Assembly: GCA_024636295.1 (NCBI GenBank)
Contig: JAGXHI010000068.1
Location: 1-64,000 of the forward strand
Direction: 5' to 3'
DNA from: Desulfuromonadales bacterium
GTDB taxonomy: Bacteria > Desulfobacterota > Desulfuromonadia > Desulfuromonadales > JAGXHI01
DNA length: 64,000 nt
Each line of letters starts with the position of its first letter. Position 1 is the first letter of the stretch. The notes beneath the pieces were generated by a model. That model made no database searches and was not told the DNA's origin. It saw only the letters and a program-made list of their open reading frames with translations. Positions 29,467 to 39,300 of the stretch are shown here, one piece after another. Made by a program: the position numbers and the translations under genes.

Positions 29467-30852
29467 TCAGGATTGCTCCGCAGTTTTGGCGACACCGGCA
29501 ACCGCGGAAGACGTGCCATACCCGGAAATCGATACGCCGCTGCTGCCAAAATGAACGGTCTGGAAATCGGGGTACGCTTCCATGCCGATCTCGGAGACAT
29601 CCAGGCCGCGGTACTCGTCTTCCTCGCTGCAGCGGATCCCGACGGTGTATTTGAGCGCCAGCCACGCAGCCGAGGTGGCCACGATGACAAAGGCGGCGGT
29701 AGCGGCCACGCCGATGAACTGGGTGAGGAAACTCGCTTCGCTATTGGTAAAGGGGACGGCCATGGTTCCCCAGATGCCGCAGACGAGGTGGACCGAGAGA
29801 GCGCCGACCACGTCGTCGATCTTCAGCTTGTCGAAAAAGGGAACGGCGAGAACCACCAGCACGCCGCCGACGGCGCCGATCAGGGTCGCTGCTCCGAGAG
29901 ACGGGGTCGCCGGGCCGGCGGTGATGGAGACGAGACCCGCCAGGGCGCCGTTCAGGCCCATGGTGACATCCGCTTTTTTGTAGAGAAGCTGCACCATGAT
30001 CATCGCTGCGATCATCCCGCCGCAGGCGGCCATGTTGGTGTTGACCATGACATTGGACATCTCGATGGCGCTGGCGGCATTGCCCAGAGCGAGAACCGAA
30101 CCGCCGTTGAAGCCGTACCAACCCATCCAGAGAATGAAGGTGCCGATGGTGGCCAGCGGAATATTGGATCCTGGCATGGGATTGACCCGTCCGGACTTGC
30201 TGTACTTGCCCTTTCGGGCGCCGAGGATGAGGGCGCCGGTCAGGGCGGCCCAGCCGCCGACCGAGTGGACGATGGTCGACCCCGCATAATCGGCGAAGTT
30301 CATCTCGGAAAGCCAGCCTCCGCCCCAGCTCCAGGAGCCCTGAATCGGGTAGATGATGCCGGTGAGGATGGCGCAGAAGGCCAGGAAAGGCCAGAGCTTG
30401 ATCCGCTCGGCGACGCAGCCGGAGACTACCGAACAGGCGGCGCCGCAGAAGACCATCTGAAAGAACCAGTCGGAGGCGGCGGCATAACCGCCGGAATAGT
30501 CGCCGGCCAGGGCGGCGACGTCATTGGCGGACCACAAACCGAAGGAGCCAACGAATCCTCCGTCGACTCCCGAGTACATGAGATTGTAGCCGGACAGATA
30601 ATACAGGATGCCGGCGATTCCGAAAAGAGAGATGTTCTTCAGGCAGATGGTGGCCACGTTCTTCGAACGCACCAGCCCCGACTCGAGCATGCCGAATCCG
30701 GCCGCCATCCACATCACCAGGATGCCCATGACGAGGAAGGAGAAGGTGTTCAGGATATAGGAAATCTCCGAAACCGGAGCATCCTCGGCAAGAGCCAGGG
30801 AGGGCAGAGCCAGCATCAGCGCCGCCGATATGAGGAAAATGAACCTTTTCAT
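29467..30852 (-). CDS. amtB: Ammonium transporter
   Basis: Amt features incl. FFQMVFCGAACSVVSGCVAERIKLWPF, HSVGGWAALTGALILG. Confidence 0.96.
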   Translation of the reverse strand: MKRFIFLISAALMLALPSLALAEDAPVSEISYILNTFSFLVMGILVMWMAAGFGMLESGLVRSKNVATICLKNISLFGIAGILYYLSGYNLMYSGVDGGFVGSFGLWSANDVAALAGDYSGGYAAASDWFFQMVFCGAACSVVSGCVAERIKLWPFLAFCAILTGIIYPIQGSWSWGGGWLSEMNFADYAGSTIVHSVGGWAALTGALILGARKGKYSKSGRVNPMPGSNIPLATIGTFILWMGWYGFNGGSVLALGNAASAIEMSNVMVNTNMAACGGMIAAMIMVQLLYKKADVTMGLNGALAGLVSITAGPATPSLGAATLIGAVGGVLVVLAVPFFDKLKIDDVVGALSVHLVCGIWGTMAVPFTNSEASFLTQFIGVAATAAFVIVATSAAWLALKYTVGIRCSEEDEYRGLDVSEIGMEAYPDFQTVHFGSSGVSISGYGTSSAVAGVAKTAEQS

Positions 30853-30891
30853 GTGATGTCCTCCTTGTTTTTAATTGTGAGTTTGGATCGA

Positions 30892-31356
<465 letters not shown>

Positions 31357-31436
31357 TCAATCGCTATTTTTTCTCTCTGTTTTCCGGCGGCGGCCGGATG
31401 CGTTCCGGCGAACTGTCGATGGAACTGTCGATACAA

Positions 31437-31455
31437 ATAGCACGGCGCGTGCCAA
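31437..31455 (-). promoter_or_regulatory. Sigma-54 (-24/-12) promoter of glnK-amtB
   Basis: Minus strand TTGGCACGCGCCGTGCTAT; GG-N10-GC spacing. Confidence 0.8.
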
Positions 31456-31516
31456 AATTGTTTTTTCTTCTATTTCATTACGTTACATCAAATGAGAAGT
31501 CGGATCTGCCTGTTTT

Positions 31517-33133
31517 TTATTCAGAATAGAGGGAGGATGGCGATTCTGCAAGCATCTCGCCGCGAGGCAGCAGCACGCGGAAAATCGTCCCTCGGCCCTT
31601 TTTCGATTCGAGGAGCAGCCCTCCTCCATGTTCTGCAACAATGATCCTGTGGCAGATGTAGAGCCCGAGGCCGGTTCCCTCTCCTTCTTTTTTGGTCGAG
31701 AAGAAAGGCTCGAAAACCCGTTCGCGCAGTGCCGGAGGAATCCCCGGCCCCGTGTCATCGATCACTGCCTCGATATCGCCGGACGCCGAGAGGGCGGTCG
31801 CAACCAGCAGTTCGTCCCCTTCTCCCATCGCCTGACAGGCATTGAGGATCAGGTTGATGAAAACCTGCTTGAGCTTGTCGGGATCGGCCTGCACCAGGGG
31901 CAGGTCACCAAAGGATTCCCGCAGCCGGATGCCGCTGCGGGTCACTTCGAAACGCACCAGGCGAAGCACGTCTCGCAATACCTCATTGAGGTTGACCCAC
32001 CGTTTGACGGCCTCACGCGGGCGGGAGAAAGAGAGAAGACTCCCGGTCAGGGACTTGAGCCGTTCGGTCTCCCCGGTGATGCGCTCGAGCAGTTCCTGCT
32101 GAAAGCTCGAGAGGTTTTCCTCCCGCTGCAGCAGCTCGGCGCCATAGGCGATTACCGCCAGCGGATTATTGATTTCATGGGCGATGCCCGCCGATAAACG
32201 GCCGACCTCCACCAGCTTTTCCGACTGGATGATCTGGTCGAGCAGGCGACGGAATTCGGTCACGTCCTCGACGATCACCACCACGCCGATGGTGTTTTCG
32301 CCCTCCTTGAGAGGAGCCAGTCGCCGTTTCTGAAAGCGCAACTCCCCCTTTGCATCCCGATGAGCCAGGCGGAACCTTTCCGCCCGGCCGGTCTCCAGCA
32401 CTCTGCCGATGCGGACGGCAAAGCCCTCCCGTTCCAGGCCCGGGAAGAGTTCAAACAGGTGTTTTCCGATCACCTCATCCCGGGACATGCCGCTCATGGT
32501 TTCGATCCGTTCGTTCCACGAGGTGATCCGCATTCCGTCATCGATGGTGTAGATGCCCAGATTAACGCTCTTGAGAATCCGGTTGTTGAACTGATGCAGC
32601 TGCTGATAGCGAGCGGAGACGCTTCGCAGATCGTCATAAAGGCGGGCATTTTCGAGAGCGATGGCGGCCTGTCCGGCCATGGTCATCAAAGGAGCGATAT
32701 CCCCCTCGTCAAAAGCATCAGGGAGAGGACTCTCGACATTGAACACGCCGACCACTTTGTCCCGCGCCACCAGCGGGACCGCCAGTTCGCTGCGCGCATC
32801 GTGAATGCCAGGCACATAATCGGGCAGGGCCCCCAGGTTGGTTATCAGGATCGGTTTTCCGGATGCCGCCACCCGTCCCATGACTCCCTGTCCAACCCGG
32901 ATTTCCTGCCGGGAGGCTTCTTCCGAATATCCGTAGGCGGCTGCGGTGACCAGAAACTGGCGGTCGGCGTCGAGCAGTCGGATCATGGCGTTATCGAAAT
33001 GAAAAACATCCTGTGAAATTCTTAAGATGCGATTCAGCAGCTCCTCGATCTGGACGGTCGAGGCGAGTTCCTGCCCGATATCGATGAGCGCCTGAAGCAG
33101 TTTTTCATGCTGTTCGTGCGATCGTAGCGCCAT
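31517..33133 (-). CDS. GAF-PAS sensor histidine kinase (GnfK-like candidate)
   Basis: GAF domain, PAS (LGIYTIDDGMRITSWNERIE), H-box GRLSAGIAHEINNPLAVIAYGAELL, HATPase. Confidence 0.9.
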   Translation of the reverse strand: MALRSHEQHEKLLQALIDIGQELASTVQIEELLNRILRISQDVFHFDNAMIRLLDADRQFLVTAAAYGYSEEASRQEIRVGQGVMGRVAASGKPILITNLGALPDYVPGIHDARSELAVPLVARDKVVGVFNVESPLPDAFDEGDIAPLMTMAGQAAIALENARLYDDLRSVSARYQQLHQFNNRILKSVNLGIYTIDDGMRITSWNERIETMSGMSRDEVIGKHLFELFPGLEREGFAVRIGRVLETGRAERFRLAHRDAKGELRFQKRRLAPLKEGENTIGVVVIVEDVTEFRRLLDQIIQSEKLVEVGRLSAGIAHEINNPLAVIAYGAELLQREENLSSFQQELLERITGETERLKSLTGSLLSFSRPREAVKRWVNLNEVLRDVLRLVRFEVTRSGIRLRESFGDLPLVQADPDKLKQVFINLILNACQAMGEGDELLVATALSASGDIEAVIDDTGPGIPPALRERVFEPFFSTKKEGEGTGLGLYICHRIIVAEHGGGLLLESKKGRGTIFRVLLPRGEMLAESPSSLYSE

Positions 33134-33197
33134 GCCTGCTCCTTGGTACGTCTCAGCTCCAGGGGAAAATCCAGCTTCTTCCCCCGTGCCTTCTATT

Positions 33198-33215
33198 AGG
33201 CATAAGGCGTGCCAG
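33198..33215 (-). promoter_or_regulatory. Sigma-54 promoter upstream of histidine kinase
   Basis: Minus strand CTGGCACGCCTTATGCCT; GG-N10-GC spacing. Confidence 0.7.
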
Positions 33216-33346
33216 ATCCCGATCGCCCTTAATGGAGGGAATCTGCCATGGAAGAGGCCGTCGCGTTGCCGCTATCTTGATCACCGGTAGGCGCCGTTGT
33301 GCAAAAATTGGGCAGAAAAGATCGGGACCATGCGGTAAGATCCCGT

Positions 33347-33375
33347 CCGTTGACCTTGATTTCGTAAACAGCCCG
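33347..33375 (-). pseudogene. Short relic similar to the DUF3820 gene (AVYEIKVNG segment)
   Basis: ccgttgaccttgatttcgtaaacagcccg vs 24269-24297 ccgttcaccttgatctcatacaccgcccg, 24/29 identical. Confidence 0.45.
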
Positions 33376-33444
33376 TTGCCCTGCCCGCCAGCATCCCTGT
33401 AAAAATGTTATGATTAAAATCTTGTTGAACCAGAATGGACAGGA

Positions 33445-35292
33445 TTGCTCTTGAAACACCCGGCCCTCCCCACAGATGCCAACCCACCGTCTCGACATTT
33501 TCTCGATGTCTTCCGCTACAGCCGCCGTGCTCTGGAACTGGTGTGGACGACCAGCCGGCGACTGGCGATTATATTCGCCGTATTGACCCTGGTGGCCGGG
33601 GTGCTGCCAGCCGCGGTGGCCTGGATCGGGAAGTTGATCGTGGATGGCGTGGTCGCGGCCATGGGACAGCACCAGCAGACCGGCAGCGCCGATATCACCT
33701 TCGTGATGCTGTTTGTCGCCGCCGAGGCGGGGGTGGTGGGGCTGCTGGCGGGCACGCAGCGCGGCATCTCGACCTGCCAGGCGCTGCTGCGGGCTTTGAT
33801 GGGGCAGCGCATCAACATGATGATCCTGGAAAAGGCGCTGACCCTCAAGCTCTCCCACTTCGAGGACTCGGAATTCTATGACAAGCTGACCCGCGCCCGG
33901 CGGGAAGCCTCGACCCGACCTTTGAGCCTGGTGACGCGCACCTTCGGGCTGGTGCAGAATGGGATCTCCCTGGTCAGCTACGGGGTGCTGCTGGTGCAGT
34001 TCTCCCCCTGGACGGTGCTGATCCTGGTGGTCGGCGGCATTCCGGAGTTTCTCGCCGAGGCGAAATTTTCCGGGGACAAGTTCCGCCTGTTCCGCTGGCG
34101 CTCGCCGGATACCCGCATGCAGATGTACCTGGAGACGGTTCTGGCGCGGGAGGACTACGCCAAAGAGGTCAAGCTGTTTCGCCTCGGGCCCAAGCTTCTC
34201 GAGCGCTACCGGGGGATTTTCGACAAGCTCTATACTGAGGATCGCAAATTGACCCTGCGCCGCGACAGCTGGGGCTTCGTGCTTGGGCTGCTCGGCACCG
34301 CCGCCTTCTATTTCGCCTACGCCTGGATCGCCCTTTCGGCCATTCGCGGGTTGATCAGCCTGGGCCAGATGACCATGTACCTGATGCTGTTCAAGCAGGG
34401 GCAGTCGGCGGTATCGGCCAGCCTGTCGGCGATCAGCGGCATGTACGAGGACAACCTCTACCTCTCCAACCTGTACGAGTACCTCGAGCAGCCGGTGCCG
34501 GCCGCAAAGGGGCGGCTTCTGCAGGGCCCGCGGCCGGGAGACGGCGTGCGCTTCGAGCAGGTCACCTTCCGCTACCCCGACAGCGAAGAGCCGGCCCTGC
34601 AGCAGGTGAGCCTTCACCTCAAGCCGGGCGAGAGCCTGGCGCTTGTCGGCGAGAACGGTTCGGGCAAAACCACCCTGATCAAGCTGCTGACCCGGCTCTA
34701 CCGACCCGACGAAGGGCGCATCCTGCTCGATGGTCTGGACCTGCGGCAGTGGGATACCGACGCCCTGCGCCAGCGCATCGGCGTCATCTTTCAGGATTTC
34801 GGCCGCTATCAGTTTTTGGTGGGAGAGAACATTGGGGCCGGGGACATCGGCCACTTTGAGGACCGGCAGCGTTGGGAGCGGGCCGCCGAGATGGGAATGG
34901 CGAAGGAGTTCATCGACAAACTGCCGCAGCGGTACGAAACCCAGCTCGGCAAATGGTTCAAGGGCGGCCGCGAACTCTCCGGCGGTCAGTGGCAGAAAAT
35001 CGCTCTGGCCCGCGCCTTCATGCGCGCCCGGGCCGACCTGCTGGTGCTGGATGAGCCGACCGCCACCATGGATGCCGCCGCCGAGGCCACGATATTCGAG
35101 CACTTTCGCGAGCTGAGCCGAGGCAAGATGACCATTCTGATTTCGCACCGCTTCTCCACCGTGCGCATGGCCGACAAGATCGTCGTCCTCGACAAGGGGC
35201 GCATCGTCGAGCAGGGCAGCCACGAGCAGCTCATGATAAGGGGGGGGCAATATGCCTATCTGTTTTCGCTTCAGGCGGAGGGGTACCGCTAG
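33445..35292 (+). CDS. ABC transporter, fused permease/ATP-binding protein
   Basis: LVGENGSGKTTLIKLL, LSGGQWQKIALARAFMR, LLVLDEPTATMD; N-terminal TM domain; start uncertain. Confidence 0.94.
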   Translation: MLLKHPALPTDANPPSRHFLDVFRYSRRALELVWTTSRRLAIIFAVLTLVAGVLPAAVAWIGKLIVDGVVAAMGQHQQTGSADITFVMLFVAAEAGVVGLLAGTQRGISTCQALLRALMGQRINMMILEKALTLKLSHFEDSEFYDKLTRARREASTRPLSLVTRTFGLVQNGISLVSYGVLLVQFSPWTVLILVVGGIPEFLAEAKFSGDKFRLFRWRSPDTRMQMYLETVLAREDYAKEVKLFRLGPKLLERYRGIFDKLYTEDRKLTLRRDSWGFVLGLLGTAAFYFAYAWIALSAIRGLISLGQMTMYLMLFKQGQSAVSASLSAISGMYEDNLYLSNLYEYLEQPVPAAKGRLLQGPRPGDGVRFEQVTFRYPDSEEPALQQVSLHLKPGESLALVGENGSGKTTLIKLLTRLYRPDEGRILLDGLDLRQWDTDALRQRIGVIFQDFGRYQFLVGENIGAGDIGHFEDRQRWERAAEMGMAKEFIDKLPQRYETQLGKWFKGGRELSGGQWQKIALARAFMRARADLLVLDEPTATMDAAAEATIFEHFRELSRGKMTILISHRFSTVRMADKIVVLDKGRIVEQGSHEQLMIRGGQYAYLFSLQAEGYR

Positions 35293-35426
35293 ATTGAGGG
35301 TGAGCGGCCCTTCCTTCCGGGAATTCCGGACCCGGATATTGACAGTAAGTCCCGATTGATTCATTCTGGGCGGGTTCCAGCGCGTTTCTGTGCGCGCCTG
35401 CCGATCCTCTTCGGGAGAGTTCCGCC

Positions 35427-36239
35427 ATGTTCATCTGGGATGTCGATCCCGTCCTGGTGCACCTCGGACCGGTATCGATCCGCTATTACGGCGTCTTTTT
35501 TCTGGCCGGGGTGCTCGGCGCCTGCGGCATTTTTCTCTGGCAATGGCGCCGGGGCGGCCGTTCGGTGGAATCGGGAAAGGTCGTGGTGCTCCTCATTCTG
35601 CTGGGGCTCATCCTGGGAGCGCGGCTCGGCGAGCTGCTCTTCTACCAGACCCAGCGTTTCCTGGCCGATCCGCTCGGGACTCTTTTTGCGTGGGAGGGCG
35701 GACTCTCGAGCCATGGGGCCGCGATCGGCATGATGATCGCCATGGTCCTCTTCAGTCTCCGGTCCCGCATCCCCCTATGGGAGGTTCTTGACCGGCTGGC
35801 CATGCCGATCATGCTGGTCGCCGCCTGTGTGCGCATCGGCAACTTTTTTAACAGCGAGATCGTGGGCCGGATCACCCACATTCCCTGGGGGGTCAAACTC
35901 CCCCGGCACGACCTCGGGCTTCCCATCGATCAGGTCCCCCTGCGACATCCCACCCAACTTTACGAGGTCGCGCTCGGGCTCGGGGTTTTGTTCCTTCTCT
36001 GGTGGGCCGACCGCCGGGCGGGAAAAGAGGATCGCCCCCAGGGGCTGCTCTTTTCGTTGATGCTGGTTTTTTATTTTTCGGGGCGCTTCGGCGTCGAGTT
36101 CCTGAAGGAATTCCAGACCCTCGATCCGGCACGCCACGGCCTGACCATGGGGCAGCATCTCTCCATCCCCTTTTTGCTTCTCGGGGCAGTCGGCCTTCTT
36201 CGCCTACGGGCAGCCCGGCGGGTCGCCCCGCAACGCTGA
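35427..36239 (+). CDS. lgt: Prolipoprotein diacylglyceryl transferase
   Basis: IRYYGVFFLAGVL, GARLGELLFYQ, RIGNFFNSEIVGR, RHPTQLYE. Confidence 0.95.
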   Translation: MFIWDVDPVLVHLGPVSIRYYGVFFLAGVLGACGIFLWQWRRGGRSVESGKVVVLLILLGLILGARLGELLFYQTQRFLADPLGTLFAWEGGLSSHGAAIGMMIAMVLFSLRSRIPLWEVLDRLAMPIMLVAACVRIGNFFNSEIVGRITHIPWGVKLPRHDLGLPIDQVPLRHPTQLYEVALGLGVLFLLWWADRRAGKEDRPQGLLFSLMLVFYFSGRFGVEFLKEFQTLDPARHGLTMGQHLSIPFLLLGAVGLLRLRAARRVAPQR

Positions 36240-36252
36240 GACGCATCGAATC

Positions 36253-39200
36253 ATGATCCCTACATTCGGCATCGACATCGGCTCCACCGGCATCAAGGCC
36301 GCCGTCGCGGGAAACGCATCGGCCCTGGAGCGCCACTTTCCCGCCTGGCGCCTGCTATCCGAGCGGCCCGCCGGGAGTGATCTGGCCGTTGCCGTCGCGC
36401 CGGTCCGGCCGTCCGGGGGAAATCCCTACGCTATCGTGGCGGAGCTGATCGAGGAAGTTGCAGGCGCTCTTCCCCCCGGGGGGCGCTCGGCGCCGGTTTT
36501 TACCGGGATCGGCGCACGCGCCTGCGCCGAGCGCTTCGGAGGGCTTGCCGTCAACGACGCGCGGGCTCTCGCCCGGGGGATCGGTCTGCTTCATCCCCAC
36601 ATCGCGCACGTACTCGAGATGGGAGGCGCCCGGGCGCGTCTCCTGAACATCGCCGCCGATCCCCGCCAGGGGGAGGTGCTCCTGCATGACTACCGGGCCA
36701 ATGGCGACTGCGCCGCCGGCTGCGGCACCTTTCTTGACCAGCAGGCCAGGCGTCTCGGTGTCGACCTGGCCGAAATCGGAGATCTGGCGCTTCAGGCCGG
36801 ACAGGCCGCCCGGATCGCCGGACGCTGTTCGGTCTTCGCCCGCTCCGACATGATCCACGCCCAGCAGCGCGGAGCGACGCCGCCCGAGGTGCTCAAAGGG
36901 TTGTGCGACGCGGTCGCCCGAAGCTTCAAGGGGAGCCTTCTCCTGGGGCGCGATTTTTCCGGCGGCGCCCTGTTCGTCGGCGGGGTGGCCCACAATGCGG
37001 GAGTGGTACAGGCGCTGCGCGAGGCGCTCGGGCTGACGGCCGAACAGCTCAGCATCCCCCAGGCTCCGGCCCATTACGGAGCCATCGGCGCCGCGCTTTG
37101 GCGCTGGCGTCGGGAGGCGCCGGAGCGGGATTTTGAAACCTCGAAGCCGTCCCTTTCTCCCTCTCCCTGGCCCGCTCTGCATCTCGATCAGGTGGTGTTT
37201 CTTCCCGCCGTTGCCCCTTCTGAGGAAAACCCGCATCAGGTCTTTCTCGGGCTGGACAGTGGATCGGTCTCCACCAATCTGGTCTGCCTTGACGGAGAAG
37301 GGCGGCTCCTGCACGATTTTTACCTGCGCACCGCCGGTCGCCCCGTCGAGACGGCGCGAAAGGCCTTTTCGGCTTTGCGAGCGCTCCTCTCTCCGGGAAT
37401 TGTCATCGCCGGGGTAGGAACCACCGGCTCGGGACGGGAACTGATCGGAGAGCTGATCGGAGCGGATGTCATCCGCGACGAAATCACCGCCCACCACACC
37501 GGGGCGGCGCGGATGGCACGGGAGCACCTGGGAAAAGACGTGGACACCATCTTCGAGATCGGAGGCCAGGACGCCAAGTATATCCGCCTTTCCGAAGGCG
37601 TGGTGGTCGACTTCGCCATGAACGAGGCCTGCTCCGCGGGTACCGGATCCTTTCTGGAGGAGCAGGCCGAACGCCTCGACATCGATCTCTGCGAGGATTT
37701 CGCCCCCCTGGCCCTGTCCGCCGAACACCCGGTGCGGCTGGGGGAGCGCTGCACCGTCTTCATGGAGCAGGATGTTCTGGAGCGCCAGCGCGGCGGCGCG
37801 GCGCCCGAGGACCTTGCCGCCGGGCTGGCTTATGCCGTGGTGCAGAATTACCTCCACCGGGTGGTGCGGGGACGCCCAGTCGGCGAGGTGGTCTTCTTTC
37901 AGGGTGGAACGGCCTACAACCGGGCCGTGGCGGCGGCTTTCGCCCGGGTGCTCGGACGGTCCGTCATCGTTCCCCCCCATGCCGGAGTGATGGGAGCCTA
38001 CGGGGCGGCCCTCCTGGCCATGCAGGCGCAGGGGGAGGGGCCGCGCCCCTCGCGCTTTCGCGGCTTCGAGGGACCTGCTCTCGAAGAACAGCGGCGCACG
38101 TTCACCTGTTCGGCCTGCGCCAACGCCTGCGCCATCCAGGAGTTCACCATCGAGGGGCGTCGAAGCTACTGGGGCGACCGCTGTTCCGAACGCTTTCGCC
38201 GGCCGCGGCGCACCGACCGGGAGCCGATCGTCCCCGACCTGTTCCGTCTGCAGTCCGAGTCGCTCCACCGGAACCATCTGGCCGATCTCGCAGGGGATGA
38301 AGGGGAGGCAGGACGGCGGATTCTGGCCGGACGAATCCGGCGAAAGGCGGGCTGCGTAACGCCGCTGCGCATCGGGCTCCCCCTGGCCATGCACACCTAC
38401 GAGCGCCTCCCCTTCTGGCGCACCTACATCGAGGCTCTCGGCCACGAGACGGTGCTTTCCCCGCCAACCAGCGGGGTTCTCGCCGAAGATGGCATCGAGG
38501 CCGCGGTGGCCGAGCCCTGTTTTCCCGTGCAGGTCGCCCACGGGCACGTCGCCGCCCTGCTGCAGGAAGAAATCGATCATCTGCTCCTGGCGGCGCCGAT
38601 CAACGCCGAGACCGACACTCTCAAGCTCCAGTCCCACGTCTGCCCCTGGGGCCAGACTCTCCCTTTCGTGATCGGGGCCAGCCCTGCGGCTGCCGCGGCC
38701 CGGCAGAAGCTGCTGCAGCCCGTCATTCATTTTCGCGAGGGGCTCGCCCGCGTCGAGCGTGACCTGTGGCGCACCTGCGCCCCACTGGCTGCTTCGCGCA
38801 GCCATCACCGCGACGCCGTCGCCCTGGCCGAGCAGGCCCAGCTCCGCCATGAGGCCACCCTGGCCTCCGCAGGCGCGCAGGCCCTTGACATCCTTGAGCG
38901 CGGGAATGAACAGGCCGTGGTGCTGCTCGGCCGCGCCTACAACCTCTACGACCCGGGGGTCAACCTCAACCTGCCCCACAAGCTGCGCGAGCACTTCGGG
39001 CTGAATGTCCTGCCGATGGCCGCCCTCCCCCTGCAGGGGGAGAAAATACCCTGCGATAACATGTTCTGGCACTCGGGAAGGCGCATTCTGCAGGCGGCGA
39101 GTTTCGCTGCCCGCCGCCCTTGGCTGCACCTGATCTACCTCACCAATTTCGGCTGCGGGCCCGATTCCTACATCAAGCATTTCGCCCGCAGCGCCGCCGG

Positions 39201-39300
39201 ACGTCCCTTCCTGATTCTGCAGCTCGACGGCCACAACAGCGACGCAGGACTTCTCACTCGGGTCGAGGCCTACCTCCATTCCAAGGGGCTGTTGTCATGA
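36253..39300 (+). CDS. Acyl-CoA dehydratase activase-like protein (two BadF/BadG/BcrA/BcrD ATPase domains + DUF2229-like)
   Basis: Two ASKHA domains (FGIDIGSTGIKAAV; FLGLDSGSVSTNLV), EIGGQDAKYI, NEACSAGTGSFLEEQAERL. Confidence 0.9.
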   Translation: MIPTFGIDIGSTGIKAAVAGNASALERHFPAWRLLSERPAGSDLAVAVAPVRPSGGNPYAIVAELIEEVAGALPPGGRSAPVFTGIGARACAERFGGLAVNDARALARGIGLLHPHIAHVLEMGGARARLLNIAADPRQGEVLLHDYRANGDCAAGCGTFLDQQARRLGVDLAEIGDLALQAGQAARIAGRCSVFARSDMIHAQQRGATPPEVLKGLCDAVARSFKGSLLLGRDFSGGALFVGGVAHNAGVVQALREALGLTAEQLSIPQAPAHYGAIGAALWRWRREAPERDFETSKPSLSPSPWPALHLDQVVFLPAVAPSEENPHQVFLGLDSGSVSTNLVCLDGEGRLLHDFYLRTAGRPVETARKAFSALRALLSPGIVIAGVGTTGSGRELIGELIGADVIRDEITAHHTGAARMAREHLGKDVDTIFEIGGQDAKYIRLSEGVVVDFAMNEACSAGTGSFLEEQAERLDIDLCEDFAPLALSAEHPVRLGERCTVFMEQDVLERQRGGAAPEDLAAGLAYAVVQNYLHRVVRGRPVGEVVFFQGGTAYNRAVAAAFARVLGRSVIVPPHAGVMGAYGAALLAMQAQGEGPRPSRFRGFEGPALEEQRRTFTCSACANACAIQEFTIEGRRSYWGDRCSERFRRPRRTDREPIVPDLFRLQSESLHRNHLADLAGDEGEAGRRILAGRIRRKAGCVTPLRIGLPLAMHTYERLPFWRTYIEALGHETVLSPPTSGVLAEDGIEAAVAEPCFPVQVAHGHVAALLQEEIDHLLLAAPINAETDTLKLQSHVCPWGQTLPFVIGASPAAAAARQKLLQPVIHFREGLARVERDLWRTCAPLAASRSHHRDAVALAEQAQLRHEATLASAGAQALDILERGNEQAVVLLGRAYNLYDPGVNLNLPHKLREHFGLNVLPMAALPLQGEKIPCDNMFWHSGRRILQAASFAARRPWLHLIYLTNFGCGPDSYIKHFARSAAGRPFLILQLDGHNSDAGLLTRVEAYLHSKGLLS

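Noticed and set aside
33229-35364. 711-aa minus-strand ORF opposite the ABC transporter
   Set aside because: Antisense shadow; plus strand has Walker A/B and signature motifs
36355-39279. 974-aa minus-strand ORF opposite the activase gene
   Set aside because: Shadow ORF of a GC-rich coding region; opposite strand encodes clear ASKHA motifs; the antisense protein is low-complexity G/Q/E/H-rich with no recognisable domain
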